A stretch of DNA of 34,775 nt from assembly GCA_902606175.1 (NCBI GenBank), contig CACLEZ010000013.1, forward strand, positions 1-34,775, given 5' to 3'. Source of the DNA: an uncultured SAR86 cluster bacterium (lineage in GTDB: Bacteria; Pseudomonadota; Gammaproteobacteria; Magnimaribacterales; Magnimaribacteraceae). Positions 16,266 to 27,593 of the stretch are shown piece after piece. Numbering within the stretch: the stretch's first letter is position 1; every line of letters starts with the position of its first letter. Made by a program: the position numbers and the translations under genes. Below the pieces are notes generated by a model that made no database searches, was not told the DNA's origin, and was given only the letters and a program-made list of their open reading frames with translations.

Positions 16266-16930
16266 TGAGCTATATCTATTTTTTTTTAATTATATTTATT
16301 CCTTTGTATGCTGTATTGGCTGATAAGGATAATTTTTTTAAATTTAATATCAAAATAATTATTGCTGGATTAGTTACAGTTTCTTCTTTGCTAGTTTATG
16401 AAAATTTACTCTCTAATGGATCTCTAGAGTTAGCATATCAGAAACAATCATTAGAGATATTTCTTGGAGAAGATCAGCAAGAAAAAGAAAATGAAAGAGA
16501 ACAAGTAAATAACTTGATTACTCAGCTTGTTAAAAAAAGAGATATAGAGCCAGGAGAATTATATATTCTCGCACGCCAGTTAAAGAATATTAATGAATTT
16601 ATGCTCTCTAGAGATCTTTACAAGGAGATTTATAATAGATTTGGTAATGATTTGGACGGAGAAGTAGTTGCTGAATATGCCCAAGTGTTGTTTATGAGTG
16701 AGGGTAGAAAATTTAATGACTCCATATATATTTTGTTAGAAGAAGCAGTTAAAAAAAATCCAAATAATCCTTCAGCCTTAACTCTAAAAGGTTTAGCTGA
16801 ACTTGAAAAAAGCAATCCTCAATTAACTATTCAATTATGGAACCAAGCTATCCCCTTGTTGAATTCTGAGAAAGAGAAAGATGATTTAAGGTCACTCATA
16901 GAAGCAGTAAAAAAAAGAAAAAATCAGTAG
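16265..16930 (+). CDS. ccmI: CcmI-like TPR protein of cytochrome c maturation
   Basis: The 221-residue product has two N-terminal hydrophobic helices (about 4-18 and 28-46), a charged coiled-coil stretch (EDQQEKENEREQVNN) and TPR-like repeats in the C-terminal half (AEYAQVLFMSEGRKF, LLEEAVKKNPNNPSALTLKGLAEL). This is the layout of CcmI, the apocytochrome chaperone that follows ccmH. It is short compared with many CcmI proteins, so the periplasmic part is reduced. The ATG at 16265 shares one base with the ccmH stop (TGATG); a TTG one codon earlier is possible but less likely. It ends the ccm operon; no clear terminator follows. Confidence 0.82.
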   Translation: MSYIYFFLIIFIPLYAVLADKDNFFKFNIKIIIAGLVTVSSLLVYENLLSNGSLELAYQKQSLEIFLGEDQQEKENEREQVNNLITQLVKKRDIEPGELYILARQLKNINEFMLSRDLYKEIYNRFGNDLDGEVVAEYAQVLFMSEGRKFNDSIYILLEEAVKKNPNNPSALTLKGLAELEKSNPQLTIQLWNQAIPLLNSEKEKDDLRSLIEAVKKRKNQ

Positions 16931-17040
16931 TTTCCAAAGCCTATATAGACTAAAATTTCTTAGCAAATGAAAGCTAATTTTGTTTCATTCATGCCTTTAT
17001 TCAAGGCATTGGTTTCTTACCCCCTAAAGGAATTACAATT

Positions 17041-19509
17041 ATGAGACTCAATTCTATCAAGCTTTCTGGCTTCAAATCTTTCGTTGACCCAACTTCTGTT
17101 ACGTTCCCTTCAAGTATGTCGTGTATCGTTGGCCCAAATGGTTGTGGGAAATCTAATGTTATAGATGCCGTTCGTTGGGTTCTAGGTGAGAGTTCGGCAA
17201 AAAATTTAAGAAGTGATTCTATGACTGATGTAGTTTTTAATGGCTCATCTTCACGAAAACCAGTCTCAAAAGCTTCAGTAGAATTATTTTTTGACAATAA
17301 AGAGGGACGAATAGGTGGAGAATTCTCAAGTTATAGTGAAATCTCTGTAAGGCGAAGTTTAGAATTAGATGGTCAATCTAATTACTATTTAAATGGAACA
17401 AGCTGCAGAAAAAAAGATATAACTGATGTTTTCTTAGGTACAGGATTAGGACCTAGATCTTATGCAATCATAGAACAAGGAATGATATCGCAATTGGTAA
17501 GCGCTAAACCTGAAGAAATGAGAGGCTACATAGAAGAAGTAGCAGGTATCTCAAGATACCTTGAGAGAAAAAAAGAAACCGAATCAAGAATAAAAAGAAC
17601 TAAAGAAAATTTATCAAGATTAGATGATTTAAGGGAAGAGATTACGAGATTATTATTTAAACTCCAGAGACAAGCCAAGGCTGCAGAAAAATATCATGAG
17701 CTAAGAAAGGATGAGACGCAAGCTCAATTAATACTTCTAGGTTCTAAATGGAGAGATGTTTCATCAGCACTGATAATAAAAGAACAGGAAGTGAAGAATC
17801 AGGAACTCAAAGTCGAAAAGATAAATTCTGAAAAAAATACATCTGATAGCGAGATTATTAAACTAAGGGCAAAGCAAATTGAGCTACAGACTGCATTAGA
17901 TAAAGTTCAACAAGAGTTTTATAGTTTCGGTGCCGATATATCTAGAACTGAACAAGATATTTCCCTTAAAAAAGACAGAGTTAATGAAATAAATGAAAAA
18001 ATTTCAACTAATTCAATTCTTATTGATGCACGATCTAAGGATTTAAAAAATCTTGAGGAAAATAAATCGTCTGCTCAGAAAGAACTTATTAATATTGAAA
18101 AGGAATTAAAGTTTCTTAAAGAATCGGGTGATGAGGAATCTAATAAAGCTGAAGCTAAAAAAATAGAAGGCTCTTGGCTGGTGTTTATAACTCAAACCAA
18201 AAACTTAATATTAGATCTTTCCACTGCTATTGAAAATATACAATCTAAGTTGTTTAAAAAAGAATCAATAGAAGATGTATTTGCAAAGGTAGATTCTATT
18301 CGGAAGGAGATAAGTAACCTTGAATCCGAACCAGTAAGGTTAACTAAGTTGACGCAAGATTTTTTGATTAATGCATCTGAAGGTGCGAAGCAACAAAGAA
18401 TAAACTTAATTGATAAAACTGATAAGTATGCTGAATTACAGTCAAAACTTGCTTCACTCAATTCTGAAGGATCTCATTTAGATGGGAAGATGCATGACCT
18501 AATAAAAGAAAATTTAAATCTCGAAGTGGAGTCGAGTGAATTGAAAGAGCCAATCAGTGAAATACAAAAGAAGCTTGATTCACTTTTATCAGATAGACTC
18601 AAGGTTGAGGATAAATTGCTACAATCAAGGAAAGATATTGAAGAATGTAATGCCTCTATACATAACATAGAAAGAGAAAAGATCGAGAAAGAGCAAGCCG
18701 CAATAATACTTAGAGAGCTGCTAGAAAATCTTAGGCTAGACAGACAAGCCTCGAAGATTGAGCAAGAGAATATTGAATCACAAGTCGTTGGTTTAAATGG
18801 AAATCTCTCAAAAATAAAAGAAGATTTAGATAAAAACAAAACAGTTGAGAACTACGCTGCTGAATTAGAGGAAATAGAATTAAAGATTTCTAGATTGGGT
18901 GCAATAAATCTTGTGGCAATGGAAGAATATGATCAAGAGTTAAAAAGAAAGACATTACTTGATGAGCAACATAAAGAACTTATGGAGGCTCTAGAAACTT
19001 TAGAAAGAGCTATAACTAAGATAGATAAAGAAACTCGTACGACTTTTAAAGATACTTTTGATAAATTAAACAAAAGTTTATCTCTATCTTTCCCAAAATT
19101 ATTTGGAGGTGGCCATGCTGAATTGGTGATGCTGGGAGATGATTTACTCACTTGCGGAATAGGAATTACTGCAAGACCACCAGGGAAAAAGAATGCAAGC
19201 GTTTCTCAATTGTCAGGTGGTGAGAAAGCACTTACTGCAATAGCCACTGTCTTCGCTTTTTTTGAACTTAATCCAGCCCCTTTCTGTCTTCTTGATGAGG
19301 TAGATGCACCTTTAGATGATCTCAATACTATGAGATTTATCGACCTTGTTGAGGAGATGTCCCAGAGAGTCCAGTTTGTATACATCACTCACAATAAGAT
19401 TTCTATGGAAAAAAGTAAGCATCTTATGGGAGTTACAATGCAAGAGCCTGGTGTTTCTAGAATGGTAGCAGTTGATGTGGATCAAGCTGTGGAAATGGCT
19501 GCGAGTTAA
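17041..19509 (+). CDS. smc: chromosome condensation ATPase SMC, short form without recognisable hinge
   Basis: SMC proteins organise and separate chromosomes with ScpA/ScpB. Both head halves are intact: Walker A GPNGCGKSN (31-39), Q-loop IIEQGMIS (143-150), signature LSGGEKAL (724-731), Walker B CLLDEVDAPLDD (749-760), and a C-terminal YITHNK..ME..LMGVTM. The protein is only 822 residues against about 1150-1190 for bacterial SMC. Between the heads I see coiled coil (about 165-360 and 430-620) joined by a short segment (361-430). The roughly 150-residue globular hinge with its glycine-rich motifs is missing. The frame is continuous, with no sign of frameshift. The gene order smc-zipA-ligA is that of many gammaproteobacteria. 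The RBS AAAGGAA lies upstream of the ATG. Confidence 0.92.
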   Translation: MRLNSIKLSGFKSFVDPTSVTFPSSMSCIVGPNGCGKSNVIDAVRWVLGESSAKNLRSDSMTDVVFNGSSSRKPVSKASVELFFDNKEGRIGGEFSSYSEISVRRSLELDGQSNYYLNGTSCRKKDITDVFLGTGLGPRSYAIIEQGMISQLVSAKPEEMRGYIEEVAGISRYLERKKETESRIKRTKENLSRLDDLREEITRLLFKLQRQAKAAEKYHELRKDETQAQLILLGSKWRDVSSALIIKEQEVKNQELKVEKINSEKNTSDSEIIKLRAKQIELQTALDKVQQEFYSFGADISRTEQDISLKKDRVNEINEKISTNSILIDARSKDLKNLEENKSSAQKELINIEKELKFLKESGDEESNKAEAKKIEGSWLVFITQTKNLILDLSTAIENIQSKLFKKESIEDVFAKVDSIRKEISNLESEPVRLTKLTQDFLINASEGAKQQRINLIDKTDKYAELQSKLASLNSEGSHLDGKMHDLIKENLNLEVESSELKEPISEIQKKLDSLLSDRLKVEDKLLQSRKDIEECNASIHNIEREKIEKEQAAIILRELLENLRLDRQASKIEQENIESQVVGLNGNLSKIKEDLDKNKTVENYAAELEEIELKISRLGAINLVAMEEYDQELKRKTLLDEQHKELMEALETLERAITKIDKETRTTFKDTFDKLNKSLSLSFPKLFGGGHAELVMLGDDLLTCGIGITARPPGKKNASVSQLSGGEKALTAIATVFAFFELNPAPFCLLDEVDAPLDDLNTMRFIDLVEEMSQRVQFVYITHNKISMEKSKHLMGVTMQEPGVSRMVAVDVDQAVEMAAS

Positions 19510-19510
19510 T

Positions 19511-22197
<2,687 letters not shown>

Positions 22198-22800
22198 ATG
22201 TATAAAGTAGTCATTAGTATTTTCATTTTAATAATATTGAATGCCTGTGCATCAAATAGCCCTCCAAGCACTACCACAGACGTTTGTAAGATTTTTAAAG
22301 AAAGATATAGCTGGTATAAAGCTGCAAAAAAGACTGAGAAAAGATGGAAAATTCCAGTCTCAGTTTCAATGGCTATCATTAAGCAAGAATCAAGCTTCAG
22401 GGCTGACGCACGACCAGAAAGAAGAAAGCTTTTAGGTTTTATCCCCTGGAAAAGAGTCACTAGTGCTAGAGGTTATGCTCAGGCAGTTGATGGTACATGG
22501 GAAATGTACCTAAATGATAGAGGAGGGTGGTTTGTCAGTAGGAATGATTTTGAAGATTCAGTTGATTTCGTAGGTTGGTACAACTATAAGACTCATAAAC
22601 AATTAGGCATATCAGTCACAAATGCTAGAGCTTTATATTTGGCCTATCATGAGGGACGAGGCGGATATAAAAGAGGAAGCTATAGAACTAAGCCATGGCT
22701 TCTATCAGTAGCTGACAAAGTACAAAGACAAGCTGATAGGTATCAAGTACAATATAATGGCTGCAAAAAGAAATTAGGAAGAAGATTCATTTTTTTCTAA
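22198..22800 (+). CDS. SLT-type lytic transglycosylase lipoprotein
   Basis: A 200-residue lipoprotein: signal sequence with lipobox ILNAC (Cys near 17), then a soluble-lytic-transglycosylase domain. MAIIKQESSFRADARP holds the catalytic Glu (near 64), followed by GYAQAVDGTWEMY and a later AYHEGRGGY, all typical of the lysozyme-like fold that cleaves peptidoglycan glycan strands to anhydro-muropeptides. Anchoring is probably to the outer membrane. It starts directly after the ligA stop and precedes another lipoprotein by 9 bp. Which Mlt type it equals is unclear. Confidence 0.85.
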   Translation: MYKVVISIFILIILNACASNSPPSTTTDVCKIFKERYSWYKAAKKTEKRWKIPVSVSMAIIKQESSFRADARPERRKLLGFIPWKRVTSARGYAQAVDGTWEMYLNDRGGWFVSRNDFEDSVDFVGWYNYKTHKQLGISVTNARALYLAYHEGRGGYKRGSYRTKPWLLSVADKVQRQADRYQVQYNGCKKKLGRRFIFF

Positions 22801-22809
22801 AATTTACAT

Positions 22810-23337
22810 ATGAAACATAAAATTAAAATATCTATTAGTGTAGCTTTCTTATCATTACTTACTTCATGTGCTAGCTCTCTCGTCGTTCAATCCGACTCTG
22901 ATTCGCAGTACGACTTATCTGCATTTAAAACCTATTCGATTGTCACGCCGACTCTTGATGATCAAGAAGAGATGATCAGCATAAACCCTATTCTTATTCA
23001 AAGAATTGCCAGAGCATTAGACTCTGTGCTAAGTCAAAAAGGACTTAATAAGTCTGAAAATTCTGACATAACAGTAAGATTTTATATAGGTACAAAGAGA
23101 GAAGTAGAAAGATCAACAGACCTTGGAGGCTATGGTTATTACCGATACGGGTACCTTGATTCAAGGGACCAACGTTTTATCAGGTCAGAAAAAGATGAGA
23201 TATCTATTAGATTTCACGATACCAAAACCGATGATGTCGTGTGGTATGCTTTTACTAGATTTAAAAGAGCGAGTGATAAGTATGATCAAGCTGGTGTAGA
23301 TTCCTTAGTCCAAGAGGTCTTGACTAGTTTTAATTAA
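22810..23337 (+). CDS. DUF4136-like lipoprotein
   Basis: The 175-residue product has a signal sequence and lipobox LLTSC (Cys near 20). The mature part begins YDLSAFKTYSIV, continues with ADITVRFYIGTKRE-type beta strands and a Gly/Tyr-rich loop (GGYGYYRYGY), and ends with EISIRFHDTKTDDVVWYAF. This pattern fits the DUF4136 family of envelope lipoproteins, whose function is unknown. The last 8 bases overlap the end of the convergent mnmC gene, so the two transcripts have complementary 3' ends. Confidence 0.75.
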   Translation: MKHKIKISISVAFLSLLTSCASSLVVQSDSDSQYDLSAFKTYSIVTPTLDDQEEMISINPILIQRIARALDSVLSQKGLNKSENSDITVRFYIGTKREVERSTDLGGYGYYRYGYLDSRDQRFIRSEKDEISIRFHDTKTDDVVWYAFTRFKRASDKYDQAGVDSLVQEVLTSFN

Positions 23338-25108
23338 ACCTTTCTGGCGATAGAGACTCTAATTCTCTCCCCATCAAAGGTGGCGCTTCATCTACGATCA
23401 TACTAGCAATAATTTCAGCGCTAATAGGGGCAGTAACAGACGCTCTCGATCCATGACAGGTATTTATGTAGATACCATCTTTCATGCCTACAACGGGCAT
23501 ATGGTCCTTAGAAACCGCTCTGAGACCAGTTTGTCCAGTGATCACATTCATTTCTTCATCTATTACTAACTTTAAGTTATTCAAATTATATAAATGCTCC
23601 TCTTCAGATAAATCTGTATCTTCACTATCGCTATAACTTGAGCCAACTAAATGAATATTATTTACTCGAGGTGAAATATATCCCTTTGCACAAATTGGTA
23701 ATTTGATTCTTGAAATATTATCTAGACTTTCTATATGAGTTACTTGACCTCTTTTTATACTGATACCGTCAATATCGACGATGTTAGCAGTCTCGCTGCC
23801 CGCACATACGCAAACATTCTGATATTCAAATTTTTTCTTTCCTATATTTAAATTAAAAACCTCTCCATTTTTTTTTATGCTTTTTATATGAGAAGAAGTA
23901 AAAATATTTATTTTTGGAGATTCTATAAGAAATTTACACATCTCCTCAGGCAGAATATATCCTGCATCTTCATAGATTAGCCCATTCAATTTAATATCTA
24001 TTCCTGATAATTCTGATGCTTCATCAGGATCAATATATCGATAGATCTCTCCATCAGCTCTTTTTTCAAGAAGAGATGATTGTCTTTTTTCAGTCGCTGC
24101 ATCATGGTTAAGGATAATTACTCCTGTTTTTTTCCATGTATCTGTTTTTAACTGTTTATAAAAATTTGTTGCAAAGATGTATGAATGGAGGGTAAAAGAA
24201 CCAAAAGCAGTATCATGAGCAGAAAGCCTAGGATAGGTAACAAGTAGCTCATGTGAAGACGCTCCTGAACAAATACTGTCAGACTTTTCGTATAAATCAA
24301 CCTCTATGCCTTTCTTAGCAAGTGTGTAACTCAATACACATCCTGCTATTCCAGATCCTATAACTGCTACTTTAGTGTTAGAAGTATTCTTCTTCAGTTG
24401 TGTATCAACAGTACCTTTAAGCATATGCCTTTTATCTGAAAATCCCATAGCTCTACTATGATTAAAACCAGATTCAGTTAAATTATTTTTAACTAACCCA
24501 GATGATGTATAGGTAGAAAATGTACTGTTTTCATGACAGGATTTATGAATACACTTAAATAGCTTTATTGACCAAAGATCAGGATTTTTTGAAGGAGAGA
24601 ATCCATCAAAATACCATGCATCTACTTTATCCATTAACTTTATATATTCCTGAGTATTATCAATTTCTCCAATTATTAAATTAAGAATAATCCTCCCACC
24701 AAATAATGATATTTTTTGAGCACCTTGAATATTTCTTGGATAATTACGTTCTAATTCTGAAATATATTCTTTAAGATCAGGGCAAGAAACATTTAATGTC
24801 TTAAAATCACTTAATCTGAATAGGTATTTATCAAACGAGTAAAACTCTAAAACCTGATTTTGTTTTGTATGATCTAACCAGCTCTTACATGTGGTTAAAA
24901 AATTAATTCCGATACCAAAACCTATCTCACCAATATAAAACTTTGAATTTTCTCCAAGGTTTTCAAACCTTTCATTGAGATTATTCCCTTTTATAAACAC
25001 ATGATTACATTCGGCAACTGCTCCCTTTGCAGAAGAGTATAAATCATCAAATTCTTCTGAAAAAAGGGTATTATTTTTTAAAGAAAAAGGCGCAAACTCA
25101 CTATACAA
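23330..25108 (-). CDS. mnmC: bifunctional tRNA mnm5s2U biosynthesis protein MnmC
   Basis: MnmC finishes the wobble modification mnm5s2U34. Its FAD domain removes the carboxymethyl group from cmnm5s2U, and its SAM domain methylates the resulting nm5s2U. The 592 residues (shorter than the 668 of E. coli) have the methyltransferase first (EIGFGIGINF, 61-70; DAWYFDGFSPSKNPDLW, 163-179) and the oxidoreductase second (VAVIGSGIAGCVLS, from about 247; GLRAVSKDHMPVVG near the C-terminus). The only plausible start is TTG at 25108, which lies in the loop of a terminator hairpin ending the upstream dehydrogenase operon. No Shine-Dalgarno sequence is visible outside the hairpin. Confidence 0.92.
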   Translation of the reverse strand: MYSEFAPFSLKNNTLFSEEFDDLYSSAKGAVAECNHVFIKGNNLNERFENLGENSKFYIGEIGFGIGINFLTTCKSWLDHTKQNQVLEFYSFDKYLFRLSDFKTLNVSCPDLKEYISELERNYPRNIQGAQKISLFGGRIILNLIIGEIDNTQEYIKLMDKVDAWYFDGFSPSKNPDLWSIKLFKCIHKSCHENSTFSTYTSSGLVKNNLTESGFNHSRAMGFSDKRHMLKGTVDTQLKKNTSNTKVAVIGSGIAGCVLSYTLAKKGIEVDLYEKSDSICSGASSHELLVTYPRLSAHDTAFGSFTLHSYIFATNFYKQLKTDTWKKTGVIILNHDAATEKRQSSLLEKRADGEIYRYIDPDEASELSGIDIKLNGLIYEDAGYILPEEMCKFLIESPKINIFTSSHIKSIKKNGEVFNLNIGKKKFEYQNVCVCAGSETANIVDIDGISIKRGQVTHIESLDNISRIKLPICAKGYISPRVNNIHLVGSSYSDSEDTDLSEEEHLYNLNNLKLVIDEEMNVITGQTGLRAVSKDHMPVVGMKDGIYINTCHGSRASVTAPISAEIIASMIVDEAPPLMGRELESLSPERFN

Positions 25109-25128
25109 AAATGAGTTTGCGCCTTTTT
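25085..25128 (-). terminator. intrinsic terminator overlapping the mnmC start
   Basis: On the minus strand GGCGCAAACTCA pairs perfectly with TGAGTTTGCGCC (12 bp, extended by A/T pairs), with an 11-nt loop, and is followed by TTTTTC. It sits 14 bp after the stop of the acyl-CoA dehydrogenase at 25143, so it should end that operon. Its loop holds the mnmC TTG codon and its second arm is mnmC codons 4 to 7. A-runs on the other side could let it work in both directions. Confidence 0.88.
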
Positions 25129-25142
25129 TGATATTTTTTTTT

Positions 25143-26372
25143 CTACTTATTTCCTGTAGGTATTTCGTTGAAAGGTAGTCCTTTATCTGCTCTCATGTCT
25201 TGAGGCATACCAAGTACCTGTTCTGAAATAATATTTTTAAGAATTTCATCTGTGCCACCGGCAATTCTTATTCCAGCGGCTCCATAAAATCCATATTGAT
25301 ACATAGATTGTTCAGCACCTTCTTCATCCGTTCTCAAAATTCCTGCAGAATCAAGCATATCTAAACCAAAATTAGCAATTTCCTGAAGTTTATTACCACT
25401 TACTATTTTAGTTATAGATGATTGTGGTCCAGGTGTTTCACCTCTTGATAGAGCTGAAATATTTCTATACTTAGCATATTTCAATCCACTCTGTTGACAA
25501 TACCAATCAGCTAGTTTTTCTCTGACAGAATCATTCTCGATAGCTAATTTGCCATTCAGGTCTTGTCCTCTGGCTAGAGAAAAAGCTTCTTCGAAATCAG
25601 GTCCCGAGGCATCACCAACAGCTAATCTTTCATTCATTAAAGTAGTTAGAGATACTTTCCATCCATCTCCTACAGCCCCGAGTCTTTGACTGTCAGGTAT
25701 TTTCACATCTGTGAAATAGACTTCATTGAAATTAGCACCACCGGAAATTTGTTTTATTGGTTTCACTTCTATTCCTGGAGATTTCATATCTACAAAAAAG
25801 AAAGTTAGACCTTTGTGCTTAGGTGCAGAAGGATCACTTCTGGTCACAAGTATTCCGTAATCACTAAAGTGAGCACCGGAAGTCCAAACCTTTTGTCCGT
25901 TGATAGTCCAGGTATCCCCATCCAGTTCAGCTTTAGTTTTGATGCCTGCAACATCTGATCCAGCAGCTGGCTCGCTGAAAAGTTGGCACCAAATTTCTTC
26001 ACCGGTCGCTAGAGGAGGAAGATATCTTTCTTTTTGTTCCTCAGTTGCATACATCATCATTACTGGTCCAGCCATTCCTTGACCAATTTCAAGATAGCCT
26101 CCAGGCACTTTGAATTTTGAGACTTCCTGTCCCCAAATTACTCTCTCTATAGGAGTAGATTCTCTGCCACCATATGTTTTAGGCCAATGAAGACATGCCC
26201 AACCACCTTCATGAAGTTTCTTTTGCCATACTTTGACTTGGTTTAAGCCTTCTTCTTCAGATGAGGCTCTCCAGCTATCTTTTGGTCCTTCTTTAAGCTC
26301 AGCATTTGATGCAAGCCACTCGTAAGCTTCTTTCCTAAATTTAGCTTCTTCGGGAGTATCATTAAAGTCCAT
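25143..26372 (-). CDS. acyl-CoA dehydrogenase, larger partner of an adjacent pair
   Basis: A 409-residue FAD-dependent acyl-CoA dehydrogenase that introduces an alpha-beta double bond in an acyl-CoA. Seen are QLFSEPAAGSDVAG (flavin and substrate contact), NGQKVWTSGAHFSDYG, and a C-terminal IAGGTDEILKNIISEQVLGMP. In the position where medium-chain enzymes have the catalytic Glu (YEGT), this protein reads AGGT. It lies 9 bp after another acyl-CoA dehydrogenase gene on the same strand. Such side-by-side pairs often form heterotetramers acting on steroid side chains or other bulky acyl groups; that is inference here. Confidence 0.92.
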   Translation of the reverse strand: MDFNDTPEEAKFRKEAYEWLASNAELKEGPKDSWRASSEEEGLNQVKVWQKKLHEGGWACLHWPKTYGGRESTPIERVIWGQEVSKFKVPGGYLEIGQGMAGPVMMMYATEEQKERYLPPLATGEEIWCQLFSEPAAGSDVAGIKTKAELDGDTWTINGQKVWTSGAHFSDYGILVTRSDPSAPKHKGLTFFFVDMKSPGIEVKPIKQISGGANFNEVYFTDVKIPDSQRLGAVGDGWKVSLTTLMNERLAVGDASGPDFEEAFSLARGQDLNGKLAIENDSVREKLADWYCQQSGLKYAKYRNISALSRGETPGPQSSITKIVSGNKLQEIANFGLDMLDSAGILRTDEEGAEQSMYQYGFYGAAGIRIAGGTDEILKNIISEQVLGMPQDMRADKGLPFNEIPTGNK

Positions 26373-26381
26373 ATCTTTCTC

Positions 26382-27485
26382 CTATATTTGATTGGCTCTT
26401 TCTAAAGAACCGATTAGTTTATCTTTCCAAATTGATTGGCTACCTATATTGGCAGCAAGTTGACGACATCTTCTATAGTATAGATGACAGTCAAATTCCC
26501 AAGTAAATCCCATACCCCCATGAGTTTGAATATTTTCTTTCGAACACTCATGAAAGGCCTGACTTGCACTTACTCGACAAGTAGCAGCAGCAGTGGGTAA
26601 TTCTGGAGCATCGGTACTTAACGCCCAAGCTCCGTAGTAGCAATTTGAACGAGCAAGTTCAACAGCTATAAACATGTCTGCCAGTTTATGTTTTATTGCC
26701 TGGAAGGATGCAATAGATCTTCCAAAAGCATATCTTCCCATAGCGTATTCCTTCGCCATATCCATACAAGCCTCTGCACCCCCTAATTGCTCAAAGGAAA
26801 ATAAAACAGCTGCCCTATCAAGTAAACTTAGAACATCTGACCACTCTGATTTAAGTTCAGTCGCTGGAGTATTACTAAAAGTTATAGAGGCATGAGATCT
26901 TGAAGGATCTAAAGTAGTTTGAGGCTCTATCTGTATGCCATCAGCTGTGCCGTCAACCAAATAAAGGCTTACACCTGAACCGTTATTAGCTGTCACTATA
27001 AAAGTATTTGCCACATCTCCGTCAGCTACAGCAATTTTTGTACCTGATAAAGTCCCACCAGAAAAAGAGCAGCTGATATTAGCTTCTGTAGGTGATGTAT
27101 TGGTTTCACTATGAGCAAAAGCGCCAATTTTTTCTCCGGATGCAAGGCCTGGAAGAAAAGATTCTTTCTGTGACTCATCCCCAAAATTTATTATCGCTTC
27201 AGATGCCAAGTACACACTTGATGAAAAGGGAGTTGGAGCCAAGCTTCTTCCTAGCTCTTCAGCGATAACACATAACTCCAAGTAGCCTAATCCTAGTCCA
27301 CCATATTCTTCAGGAATTGCAGTAGCGGTGAAACCCATTTCTATGATTTGGGACCAGAGATCTTCATCATAAGACGCTTCTCCTTCAAGCACATTTCTTG
27401 CTCTTTTAACTGATTCTTCTTTTTCAAGAAATTTTCTAGCAATATCTTTCAATTGCATTTGATCAGCAGAAAATTCAAAATTCAT
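26382..27485 (-). CDS. acyl-CoA dehydrogenase, smaller partner of an adjacent pair
   Basis: This 367-residue protein has the acyl-CoA dehydrogenase fold: an N-terminal helical domain (FSADQMQLKDIARKFLEKE), AIPEEYGGLGLGYLEL, a shortened middle domain (AHSETNTSPTEANI instead of the usual T.P.aGSD), and a C-terminal domain with GRYAFGRSIASFQAIKHKLADM and HGGMGFTWEFDCHLYYRR. The eroded middle-domain motif fits the less canonical subunit of alpha2beta2 dehydrogenases. First gene of the minus-strand operon. The following dehydrogenase starts 9 bp after its stop. Confidence 0.9.
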   Translation of the reverse strand: MNFEFSADQMQLKDIARKFLEKEESVKRARNVLEGEASYDEDLWSQIIEMGFTATAIPEEYGGLGLGYLELCVIAEELGRSLAPTPFSSSVYLASEAIINFGDESQKESFLPGLASGEKIGAFAHSETNTSPTEANISCSFSGGTLSGTKIAVADGDVANTFIVTANNGSGVSLYLVDGTADGIQIEPQTTLDPSRSHASITFSNTPATELKSEWSDVLSLLDRAAVLFSFEQLGGAEACMDMAKEYAMGRYAFGRSIASFQAIKHKLADMFIAVELARSNCYYGAWALSTDAPELPTAAATCRVSASQAFHECSKENIQTHGGMGFTWEFDCHLYYRRCRQLAANIGSQSIWKDKLIGSLERANQI

Positions 27486-27493
27486 AATATTCC

Positions 27494-27570
27494 TCTATTT
27501 AAATCTAATTCTATTTTATATTAATTGTTAAACTCTATTTTAGAATCTATTGTATATGCGATCAAATAGA
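27494..27570. repeat. recurrent TCTATT motif in a divergent intergenic spacer
   Basis: The 108-bp spacer between the divergent genes at 27485 (minus) and 27594 (plus) carries TCTATTT at 27494, 27510 and 27534, TCTATTG at 27546 and the inverse AAATAGA at 27564. It must hold promoters for both directions; TTGTTA (27525-27530) with TATTGT (27548-27553) at 17 nt is a possible plus-strand promoter. AT-rich chance repetition is possible. Confidence 0.3.
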
Positions 27571-27593
27571 ATGAAAGAGCAAATTGAGAAACT

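Noticed and set aside
16991-17009. Hairpin ATGCCTT / AAGGCAT before smc as a terminator of the ccm operon.
   Set aside because: No T-run follows on either side and the stem is only 7 bp; I would not call it a terminator.
18474-18839. Minus-strand open frame of 121 codons inside smc.
   Set aside because: Ser/Phe-rich mirror of coiled-coil codons; no RBS or recognisable domain. Antisense shadow.
17041-19509. The short smc as a frameshifted or truncated pseudogene.
   Set aside because: One uninterrupted frame contains all N- and C-terminal head motifs; a truncation would have lost one end.
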